Of a DNA stretch of 64,000 bases, positions 9,042 to 16,460 are shown one piece after another. The stretch spans positions 70,080 to 134,079 of the forward strand of contig JAKQPS010000160.1 in NCBI GenBank assembly GCA_029564595.1, in the 5' to 3' direction. Each line of letters opens with the position of its first letter. Position 1 is the first letter of the stretch. Position numbers and translations under genes: made by a program. This stretch comes from a bacterium. GTDB taxonomy: Bacteria > UBP15 > UBA6099. Under the pieces are notes generated by a model. The model searched no databases and was not told the origin of the DNA. It saw only the letters and a program-made list of their open reading frames with translations.

Positions 9042-9474
9042 GTGTTCTCCTCGATGCTAGCGGCTCATTAAGCCACATGATTAAAGATAGCATTACACTA
9101 ATTGATATCCGACGTTATGTCGAAATAAAAAAGATGCCATTTGAGAAAGTCTGTTTGTTCATCTCCTGAGCCACCATATTATAAAACGCTGCAAACAATC
9201 GGGTGGGCCATTAGGTTGAATACGAAATCTGACCGAACAAAAATCAGTGGCAAAGAATTCGGTTAGGTGACATTTCACATGCCGCGACGCTTATGTTGTA
9301 TAAGTCTTGACACGTATGTCGGCAAATTGATAATATATCTTGAGTATAAACAAATAGCAACGATGACCAATAAGGCACAATGAGAAATATGCCTTTAAGA
9401 AAGCGAATACATCGCGAGCTATGATATATTTCGCAATCGGACTTGACGAAATATAACTCAAAGGTTATATTGTT
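9042..9474. promoter_or_regulatory. Divergent gap with promoter and operator candidates of the TAC module
   Basis: No gene is visible. TTGACA (9307-9312) with TAATAT at 9331-9336 (18-nt spacer) is one promoter candidate. TTGACG (9443-9448), 17 nt, TATATT (9466-9471) is another, but it lies almost on the start codon. A perfect inverted repeat, ATATAAC (9451-9457) and GTTATAT (9464-9470), overlaps the second -10 element and would suit an antitoxin operator. Confidence 0.5.
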
Positions 9475-9846
9475 ATGTTGTGGACAATCGCTGAATTCAC
9501 TGGCAAGTATAAGAGGCCAATCTTTGTTTTAGGAAAGAACGAAAGATACAGGGCAGATGAGTTCTTAAAAGGTTGTAGAAATGAGAATAAAGATTGCTTC
9601 AATACGCTAACGCGACTGATACAAAGGCTGGCTGACTGTCATGAAATGCGCAACTCAACTCAATTTAAACAAGTCAGGAAGAATCTCTTTGAACTGAAAG
9701 TTCAGAATTATAGGTTATATCTTTTTTTTGATGATGAAAGAATCATACTCGTCGATGGTGGCAAAAAGGGGGCTGAAAAGAGTCAAACGCGCGATATAGA
9801 CAACGCTCAAAGAGCAAAAGATGAATATTTTAGAGAAAAGTCTTGA
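9475..9846 (+). CDS. RelE/HigB-superfamily toxin of a TAC module
   Basis: Predicted mRNA-cleaving (ribosome-dependent) type II toxin of 123 residues. The HigB/RelE signature is in the second half: 'FKQVRKNLFELKVQNYRLYLFFDDERIILVDGGKKG' is the conserved beta-sheet with the R-x-Y/F segment, followed by a helix with DIDNAQRAKDEY. AAAGG lies 9 nt before ATG 9475. It is directly followed by an XRE antitoxin and then a SecB-like chaperone, in the toxin-antitoxin-chaperone order described for Mycobacterium tuberculosis Rv1955-Rv1957. Base composition is lower in GC than the core neighbours, which fits acquired DNA. The toxin reads as intact. Confidence 0.8.
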   Translation: MLWTIAEFTGKYKRPIFVLGKNERYRADEFLKGCRNENKDCFNTLTRLIQRLADCHEMRNSTQFKQVRKNLFELKVQNYRLYLFFDDERIILVDGGKKGAEKSQTRDIDNAQRAKDEYFREKS

Positions 9847-9869
9847 TTTGCTGTTGTTAAAGGGGGGGA

Positions 9870-10289
9870 ATGCAAATGGGTTATAAGCCTTGGTTTGATG
9901 ATTACGTGGAAGAAGTCAAAGACACTCCTAGCTATGTGGCTTCTGGACTGATAGTTGAGATAACCGACAAGTTTTTCGACCGTATGAAAGAGCTTGGCTT
10001 GACTCAAGAATCTTTGGCAAAAAAGCTCGGATTCACACAACCTTACATATCGAAACTACTCAATCACGGAGCGAACATGACGATTCAGACGCTTGCGAAA
10101 ATCGCTGTCGCGCTTGAAATGGATGTAAAAGCGCCAGAATTTACGCCGAAAGAGAGAAAGTATGATATCGGTTTTGTCAGTCCGGCACAATGTTCTCATG
10201 AACAAGATGAATATGAAAGAATAGTCATTAACGAAAGAGAATCCTGCGAGGTTGATCAAGATGACAATAAGCTCGCAAATGCAGCTTGA
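9870..10289 (+). CDS. XRE-family antitoxin (HigA-like) with chaperone-addiction tail
   Basis: Predicted antitoxin and autorepressor. The helix-turn-helix is 'LTQESLAKKLGFTQPYISKLLNHGANMTIQTLAKIAVALEMDV' at about residues 45-88. The following ~45 residues (from about 94) are a hydrophilic tail. In TAC systems such a C-terminal extension (chaperone-addiction domain) makes the antitoxin unstable unless the dedicated SecB binds it. The gene starts 23 nt after the toxin; a purine-rich AAAGGGGGGG precedes ATG 9870, and ATG 9876 has better spacing. Its 3' end overlaps the chaperone gene by 29 nt, implying translational coupling. Family assignment is firm; the addiction role is inferred from context. 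Confidence 0.85.
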   Translation: MQMGYKPWFDDYVEEVKDTPSYVASGLIVEITDKFFDRMKELGLTQESLAKKLGFTQPYISKLLNHGANMTIQTLAKIAVALEMDVKAPEFTPKERKYDIGFVSPAQCSHEQDEYERIVINERESCEVDQDDNKLANAA

Positions 10290-10722
10290 TTGCTTTTACC
10301 TGAATTCTCTTGTTATTAAATCGAAAGCCATCGAGCAGGATAGCGAATTTGTTGAGTATGGGAGGAACGCGTCTATTGCTTTTCACGTTGAAAAAGCGGT
10401 GGACGCGCAGAAATATAGGGTGGTTTTAAATGTTGATGTAAAACCGGGGAATCCCAGCGAAGATCATTTGGAAAATCTGACTATAGAGTTAACAGGTTTT
10501 TTTTCATTCGAGAAAGAAATGGAGAAAGAGGAAATTGACAAATATGTTCCGACATTGTGCCTGACGAATTTGCTCGGCATCGCAAGAGGAATAATTGTCC
10601 AATCGACAGGGATGTGTCATGGAGGCCCTATTCTATTGCCGTTGGTCAACATAAACCAAGTTGTAAAGGAATACATTCAAAGAGGCGTCTCGGATAAAAT
10701 GGGCAAACCGGAAACTGATTGA
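10261..10722 (+). CDS. SecB-like chaperone of the TAC module
   Basis: The 153-residue protein follows SecB through its core: strands 'IAFHVEKAV' and 'KYRVVLNVDVKP', then the 'LTGFFSFEKEM' strand. It continues with 'EIDKYVPTLCLTNLLGIARGIIV', which corresponds to the SecB cP-x-x-LFPYAR segment, and 'GGPILLPLVNINQVVKEY', which corresponds to the FPPLxLxPVNFdxLY end. Genome-wide SecB serves general export, but placement directly after a HigBA-like pair points to a dedicated antitoxin chaperone. ATG 10261 follows GCGAGG; a TTG at 10252 is an alternative. It overlaps the antitoxin by 29 nt. No other secretion gene is nearby. Confidence 0.8.
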   Translation: MTISSQMQLDCFYLNSLVIKSKAIEQDSEFVEYGRNASIAFHVEKAVDAQKYRVVLNVDVKPGNPSEDHLENLTIELTGFFSFEKEMEKEEIDKYVPTLCLTNLLGIARGIIVQSTGMCHGGPILLPLVNINQVVKEYIQRGVSDKMGKPETD

Positions 10723-10987
10723 CGGCAATTGCTCTTAGCGCCATAACGATATTCTGATTCGTCGGATTTTTAAAGAAGTTTTGGCATTAGAATACCTATT
10801 GGTTAATCCGGGTTTGTTTATGTTTTATTTCACCCAAGAAGATAACTTTGAATTACTTTGAAAGCGAACCGCGCATGGATTAAGGAGCGGGGGAAGTCCG
10901 GGCGAAGGAGGGAGGGTAGGGCATAGTTTTGCGGGCGAGGCGCGCGCCGCCGCGGAGCGCTATAATATGCGGTGGAGAGAAATGTTT

Positions 10988-13900
10988 ATGTCAAAGATAA
11001 TCGCGTCGGTTCTGCTAGCGGCGGCGGCGCTTGCCTCTGCGGCTTTTGCCGCTCCGGCGACGGTCGAGTTCGGGCAGGTGTCGCTGGACGGCGAATGGAT
11101 GCTGGCGGTGGTTTCGCCCGGGGAATCGACGGGGGCGGAACTGACGCCCGCGCCGGATTTCCCGGAAGCGGCGATGCGCGCGGCGCGCGTTCCGCATAAC
11201 TGGGAGATGGACGAGTTCGAGCGCGCGCGGTACCGTTATCCTTCGGACAGCGTCGGGTTCTACAGAAAAAGGTTCGTCGCGCCTGAAATGTCGGAAGGGC
11301 AGCGGCTGACGGTCTGGTTCGACGGCGTTCTGTACGGGGCGGAGGCGTGGCTAAACGGAAAACGGCTGGGGTCGCATATCGGCGGCTTCACGGGGTTCGG
11401 GTTCGATGTCACGGAGTTCGTTGTTCCCGGAGCGGAGAACGTTCTGGATGTAAAAGCGACCAAGAGCGGGACGCCCGGGCATGAGTTCGACTGTGGCGAC
11501 GACTGGGCGTTGAGCGGGATTTACAGGAGCGTTTACCTGCGCAAGCTTCCCGCGGTGTATATCGAAAAAATCAAAGTGGAAACATATTTCGACGAGGCGG
11601 GCGAGGACGCCGAATTGCGGGCGAGGGTGTGGGCGAGGAACAGCGGCGCGGCAGATGGGGCGGCGACCGCGAGTTTCGAGTTGTTCGCGCCCGGCGGCGG
11701 CGCTGCTGCTGCGGAAGCGTCGGCGAAAATCGACGTCGCGGCGGGCGAAACCGTTGAACTGACTCTGTCGGCGAAAGTCGAGAGGCCGCTAAGGTGGAGC
11801 GCGGAGACGCCCTCGCTGTACACGCTGCGGACCGCGTTGTCCGGCGGAGATTCTGAGCCGACGGCCGTAGAGACGAAGGTCGGGTTCAGAGAAGTCAGGA
11901 CGGACGGGGTATTGCTGCTTGTCAACGGAGCGCCAGTGAAGCTGAGGGGAGTTGTGAGACGGGAGATTTCGGCGGCTAGGGGAAAGGCGGTATCGGCGGA
12001 GGACGCGCGGGAAGATATCCGTATGATGAAGCGCGCGAACATCAACGCAGTGAGGACGCAACTGAGGCCGCCGCATCCGGCGTTCCTCGAACTTTGCGAC
12101 GAGATGGGCATGTACGTGTTCGTCGAGGCTCCGTTCGGCTACGGCGATTTCATGCTGGACAGGCCGGAGATAGTCCCGATGGCAGAGGCGCGAGTCAGCG
12201 AAACCATCGAGAGGGATTGGAATCATCCTTCAGTTATCGCGTGGAGTCTGGGGGACGACAACAGGCTGTCTGACTCTCACCCGAAGCTGTTGGCGTTTGC
12301 GAAAAGCCTTGACCCGACGAGGCCGCTGACGATGCCGGGAACGGGATTTCACAGGGACAAGCTCGGAGAGCCGCTGCCGGAAGAGGCGGGGATTCTGGCT
12401 CCGAAGAACCCGGACGCGGAGCGGTTCAGGCTGATACTGGCCGATCAGGTCGGCAGGCCCGGAGGCAGGCCTGTGGTGGCGGCGGAGTTTCTGAACGCGC
12501 TCGGCAGACGGCTGGACACGGCGGAAATGTGGAATGCCGTCGAGCTTTACGAGTCTTCCGCTGGAGGATTCGTCAGCCGTTGGATGGACAACGGGATAAT
12601 CCGCGAGGCGGGAGGCGAGCGGGTTTACGCTCACGGCGAGCCGCTGGACGTTCTGGCGGACGACACGCTGTTTGCGCATCGCAGGCTGGACGACGGGCGG
12701 ATAATAGACGCTCACGGCGCGGCGGGCGAGGACGGTCTGGTTGATTCCGACCGCAACCCGCGCGCGGCTTACTATGAAATCAGGAAGATATATTCTCCGA
12801 TCCGCATCGATGACGGCCCGGCGGAGTTCAAGCCCGGACAGTCCGGTTTGGAGTTGGGAATCCGCAACAATTATTATTTCACCGACATCGAGGGCGCGAG
12901 GTATTACTGGAAGCTGTTTGAAGATTTCGAGGCGATAGGGGCGGGGGCGGGGGCGTTCGCGCCGCTGGCGCCGCGCGCCTCCGGGGTTCAGCGCTTTGCG
13001 GTGGATTTTCCCGGCGCGGTCAGGCGCGGCGCGGCCTACTTGCTCAGGATTTCCGTTTACGATATCGCGGGGGCTTTAATCGACACGCATCAAGTAGAAT
13101 TGAAACCGGCGCTCCCGCTGCATGTCGAAGCCAGTTTCGAGAGGGAATACTCGCTGAAGTGGCTTCCGGCGAACGCGCGCGCGACCGTCTTCGCGCGCGA
13201 GGGCGGCGAGCCTGTCCCTTACGAGGCGACGATAAAGGTGTCGAACGAAGGAAATATTATTGCCGTAAAGAAACATAATGGAACCGCAGAGCCGGGAGCG
13301 CCGGCGCAGCTTGTCAGGTTCGACGAGTGGTGGACGGCGCAGAGGGTGATGCCCCGCAAGGGAGTGTTGCGGGTGGACGCCGAGGTTGTCGCTCCGTCGG
13401 GCGGGGTGAAGGCGTCGGGGTTCATGCGGCTCGCCACCCCGCTTCAGGTCAGGCACGAGGAAGACGCGATATCCGTCGGCAACGAGGACTTCAACGTAAG
13501 GCTCTACAAGGCCACTGGAATGATAGGCAGAATAAGGGTGGACGGAGCGGTGTCGGACATAGAGGGGCCGGCGCTGAACGTGTGGCGCGACCTTCTGCCA
13601 GTCGAGACCACGCAGCCGTCGTTCAGGCTCTACGCTGAAACAACGCTGCCCGCGTTGAAGGGGATGCGCCCGGAAGTGGAGCAGTTGAAGGTGTCGAGCG
13701 AAGCGCCGGAGAAAGTGTGGCTGACGGCAAAAGTATACTATCATCTGCCCGGCGGCGGCGGGGCGGGGTTCAGAGCGGTTTACGACTACGACATCGATTG
13801 CAACGGGGTCGTGGCTGTGAAATACAGGATAACGCCGGAGATAGGCGCGGCCGAGCTTCTGGAGATGGGCGTCTCGTTCGCGTTCCCGCCGGAGTTCGAC

Positions 13901-14266
13901 ACGCTGACCGTCGCGGGCGTCGGCCCGGACGCGTATCCCGGCTCGATGCCCGGAACCGAAACATCGATGATGCAGACGGTCAAGAGGTCGTCGGCGCATC
14001 CCGGATTCGGGGCGAACATGACGGCGGTCAGATGGGCGGAGGCGTCCGGGCGCGACAACTCGGTCAGATTCGAGTTGCCGTTCGAGTCCGCCGTCCACAA
14101 CGCGCGCGCGGACAAAGACGGGCGACGCTTCATTCTGCGAGTCAACCCGTGGGCAAAGCGCCCATATATCGCCAACGCCGACCCGCCGGACAGCTTCAGG
14201 GTTTTCGTCCGCAACGGCGACATGTTTGAAGGCTCGTTCGCGATAAAGCTTCTGGACGCGCGTTGA
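10988..14266 (+). CDS. Secreted glycoside hydrolase family 2 protein (beta-galactosidase-like)
   Basis: An N-terminal signal peptide (MSKIIASVLLAAAALASAAFA) is followed by GH2 domains. The sugar-binding domain contains PHNWEM, 'LNGKRLGSHIGGFTGFGFDVT' and 'DDWALSGIYRSVYL' (to about residue 195). Next come the immunoglobulin-like domain (about 195-310) and the TIM barrel (about 310-560, 'MMKRANINAVRTQLRPPHPAFLELCDEMGMYVFVEAP'), with large beta domains after it. The nucleophile position is kept (Glu500 in AAEF). At the acid/base site the usual GNE reads GDD (Asp424), so activity may be altered or lost. The start is ATG 10988 after GGAG; ATG 10982 and 10967 are alternatives. TATAAT at 10961 is a possible -10. 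It is 37 nt from the DUF1611 gene and probably heads that operon. Confidence 0.85.
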   Translation: MSKIIASVLLAAAALASAAFAAPATVEFGQVSLDGEWMLAVVSPGESTGAELTPAPDFPEAAMRAARVPHNWEMDEFERARYRYPSDSVGFYRKRFVAPEMSEGQRLTVWFDGVLYGAEAWLNGKRLGSHIGGFTGFGFDVTEFVVPGAENVLDVKATKSGTPGHEFDCGDDWALSGIYRSVYLRKLPAVYIEKIKVETYFDEAGEDAELRARVWARNSGAADGAATASFELFAPGGGAAAAEASAKIDVAAGETVELTLSAKVERPLRWSAETPSLYTLRTALSGGDSEPTAVETKVGFREVRTDGVLLLVNGAPVKLRGVVRREISAARGKAVSAEDAREDIRMMKRANINAVRTQLRPPHPAFLELCDEMGMYVFVEAPFGYGDFMLDRPEIVPMAEARVSETIERDWNHPSVIAWSLGDDNRLSDSHPKLLAFAKSLDPTRPLTMPGTGFHRDKLGEPLPEEAGILAPKNPDAERFRLILADQVGRPGGRPVVAAEFLNALGRRLDTAEMWNAVELYESSAGGFVSRWMDNGIIREAGGERVYAHGEPLDVLADDTLFAHRRLDDGRIIDAHGAAGEDGLVDSDRNPRAAYYEIRKIYSPIRIDDGPAEFKPGQSGLELGIRNNYYFTDIEGARYYWKLFEDFEAIGAGAGAFAPLAPRASGVQRFAVDFPGAVRRGAAYLLRISVYDIAGALIDTHQVELKPALPLHVEASFEREYSLKWLPANARATVFAREGGEPVPYEATIKVSNEGNIIAVKKHNGTAEPGAPAQLVRFDEWWTAQRVMPRKGVLRVDAEVVAPSGGVKASGFMRLATPLQVRHEEDAISVGNEDFNVRLYKATGMIGRIRVDGAVSDIEGPALNVWRDLLPVETTQPSFRLYAETTLPALKGMRPEVEQLKVSSEAPEKVWLTAKVYYHLPGGGGAGFRAVYDYDIDCNGVVAVKYRITPEIGAAELLEMGVSFAFPPEFDTLTVAGVGPDAYPGSMPGTETSMMQTVKRSSAHPGFGANMTAVRWAEASGRDNSVRFELPFESAVHNARADKDGRRFILRVNPWAKRPYIANADPPDSFRVFVRNGDMFEGSFAIKLLDAR

Positions 14267-14303
14267 CAAACGGCACAATGAACAAGGGAGACGGCAACCA
14301 CAG

Positions 14304-15365
14304 ATGGACGGAACAGCGATAACGCTCTGCGAAGGACATTTCAGCTCGCCCAACGGAAAGACGGCGCACGGGCTTGTCAGAGGCACAGACAGATACCGCC
14401 TGCTTGGGGTGATAGACAGCGCGAACGCGGGCAGGGACGCCGGGGAAACGCTGGACGGAAAACCCAACGGGATTCCGATTTTCGCAAGTTTGGAAGATGC
14501 GGCCGCCAAAGCCGGAAAGCCGGACTATATGGCGATCGGGGTGGCTCCCGACGGGGGCATGCTGCCGGACGCGCTCAGGCCGGTCGTGGCCGCCGCGTTG
14601 AAGATGGGAATCAATGTTGACAGCGGGCTGCATCAGATGCTCGGCGACGACCCTGAATTCCGCGCGGCGGCGGAGTCGTCAGGCGCTCGCGTCCGCGACG
14701 TGCGCCGTCCGAAACCAGTTTCCGAGCTTCATTTTTATCAGGGCAGAATCGGCGAGGTCGGCTCTTTGCGGGTGGCTTTTCTCGGCACGGATTCGGCGAT
14801 AGGAAAACGCACCACCGCAAAGATAGTTTTGAGCGCGCTGAGAGAGAGGGGAATTTCCGCGGAGATGATAGGCACGGGCCAGACGGCATGGTTTCAGGGC
14901 CTGCCGTTTTCTATGATACTCGATTCGACGGTGAACGACTTCGTGGCCGGAGAGATCGAGCATGCGGCGCTGTCGGCGTGGGAATCGGGCAAACCGCGAG
15001 TGATGCTGTTCGAGGGGCAGGGGTGTCTGACCAATCCCGCGTACCCCGGAGGTTTTGAAATACTCGCTGCGGCGCGTCCGCAGGCGGTCGTGATTCAGCA
15101 CGCCCCGAGGCGCGCGGCTTACGACGGGTTCCCGGATTTTCCTCTCGCCGGACTCGACCGCGAGAAACAGATAATCGAGCTTCTCTCCCCGGGGCCGGTC
15201 GCGGCGATAACGATTAACCACGAAGGCATGACGCGCGAGGAAACGGACGCGGCGGCGGCGGAACTTGAGGCGAAACACGGCGTTCCTGCGTGCGACCCGA
15301 TTTTCCACGGGCCGGAAAAAATAGTGAGCGCGATTTTAGCGATGGAAAAGGGAGGCGGCAAATGA
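14304..15365 (+). CDS. DUF1611 family P-loop protein (DgcN-like N-acetyltransferase)
   Basis: This 353-residue protein has the DUF1611 layout. The N-terminal Rossmann-like part contains 'LLGVIDSANAGRDAGE' and the C-terminal P-loop domain begins 'VAFLGTDSAIGKRTTAKIVL' (Walker A-like G-T-D-x-A-x-G-K-x-T, near residue 160), followed by 'GTGQTAWFQG' and 'LFEGQGCLTNPAYPGG'. The same pair with the downstream epimerase is known as DgcN-DgcA, assigned to D-glutamate catabolism through an N-acetylated intermediate. That function is known for homologues in marine bacteria and is only inferred here. The gene overlaps the epimerase by 4 nt (ATGA), so the two are translationally coupled. Confidence 0.8.
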   Translation: MDGTAITLCEGHFSSPNGKTAHGLVRGTDRYRLLGVIDSANAGRDAGETLDGKPNGIPIFASLEDAAAKAGKPDYMAIGVAPDGGMLPDALRPVVAAALKMGINVDSGLHQMLGDDPEFRAAAESSGARVRDVRRPKPVSELHFYQGRIGEVGSLRVAFLGTDSAIGKRTTAKIVLSALRERGISAEMIGTGQTAWFQGLPFSMILDSTVNDFVAGEIEHAALSAWESGKPRVMLFEGQGCLTNPAYPGGFEILAAARPQAVVIQHAPRRAAYDGFPDFPLAGLDREKQIIELLSPGPVAAITINHEGMTREETDAAAAELEAKHGVPACDPIFHGPEKIVSAILAMEKGGGK

Positions 15366-16453
15366 GCGAGCCGATATGCATTCAGGCCGCGCACGCGTTT
15401 AAGCTGAACATTCCTCTCAAGACTGAGTTCGCGGTGGCGTACGCCTCTTACGACCGGGTGGAGACGATAGTGGCGAGCGTGGGAGCGGACAACGGAGTGG
15501 TGGGCTGGGGAAGCGCCTCGCCGGATGAAGAAGTCACCGGCGAAACCGTCGAGTCTACCTTCAAGGCTCTGACGGAGAAAATAGGCCCGGCGCTGATGGA
15601 AGCGCAGTCGGCCCCCCCCGCTCGCCTGCTCCGCGTCGTCTTCAACGCGGCCCCGGAAGCTCCGGCGGCGCGCGCGGCGGCGGACATCGCCATCCACGAC
15701 CTATGGAGCAAATCCATCGGTTGCTCTCTCTCATCTCTCCTCGGCGCGTATCGAACGACGATTCCGACGTCCGTAACCATCGGTATATGCGACGAGAGCG
15801 AGACCCTCGAGCGCGCCCGCGCTTTCATCGACCGCGGGTTCTCGATACTCAAAATTAAATGCGGAAAGAACGCCGACGAAGACATAGCAAGAGTGAAAAA
15901 ACTCAGAGAAACCATCGGCGAAAAAGTGAAGCTGAGGCTGGACGCCAATCAAGGGTATTCGCTAGACGACGCAAGGAAAGCGGCCGCCGCGCTAGCCCCG
16001 GAAAACATCGAGTTCATAGAGCAGCCGACCGCCGCGAAGGACAGGGAAGCTCTGGTCGCGCTGGCGACCGAATCTCCCATCCCCGTAATGGCGGACGAGT
16101 CGGCCCTAGACGCGAAGGACGCGCTGGAACTTTTTCAGGCGGGCGTTCCTCTGGTCAACATCAAACTGATGAAATGCGGCGGAGTTCGCGAAGCGCTCAG
16201 GATATGCGACATCGCGTTGACGCTCGGCAAAAAAGTTATGATAGGCTGCATGGACGAGCTTCCGCTGTCGATGGCGGCGGCGGCGGCGGTCGCTCTAGCC
16301 CACCCGGCTGTGGCATACGCGGACTTGGACGGGCATATCGACCTCGAACAGCGCGTCGCGGCGGGCGGCATCATAATCGACACCGGCTTCGTCTCTGTCA
16401 CCGAAAGGCCCGGACTGGGCGTTGAGATAAGAAAACAATATTTGAAAGAATAG
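15362..16453 (+). CDS. Enolase-superfamily dipeptide epimerase / DgcA-like N-acyl amino acid racemase
   Basis: A member of the L-Ala-D/L-Glu epimerase group of the muconate-lactonising enzyme subfamily, 363 residues. The capping domain occupies the N-terminal third. The barrel shows the acid/base K-x-K (LKIKCG), metal ligands Asp in LDANQGY, Glu in IEQP and Asp in ADES, the second base Lys in NIKLMKCGG, and GCMDEL. All catalytic residues are therefore present. Coupling to the DUF1611 gene makes an N-acetyl-glutamate racemase (DgcA) role more likely than a peptidoglycan dipeptide role, but substrate cannot be read from the sequence. It ends 7 bp from the convergent ABC-F gene. Confidence 0.85.
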   Translation: MSEPICIQAAHAFKLNIPLKTEFAVAYASYDRVETIVASVGADNGVVGWGSASPDEEVTGETVESTFKALTEKIGPALMEAQSAPPARLLRVVFNAAPEAPAARAAADIAIHDLWSKSIGCSLSSLLGAYRTTIPTSVTIGICDESETLERARAFIDRGFSILKIKCGKNADEDIARVKKLRETIGEKVKLRLDANQGYSLDDARKAAAALAPENIEFIEQPTAAKDREALVALATESPIPVMADESALDAKDALELFQAGVPLVNIKLMKCGGVREALRICDIALTLGKKVMIGCMDELPLSMAAAAAVALAHPAVAYADLDGHIDLEQRVAAGGIIIDTGFVSVTERPGLGVEIRKQYLKE

Positions 16454-16460
16454 CGGGCGT

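Noticed and set aside
13076-14509. 477-codon minus-strand frame under the GH2 gene
   Set aside because: Shadow frame with Arg/His/Val composition and no family features; crosses the end of GH2 and into the next gene.
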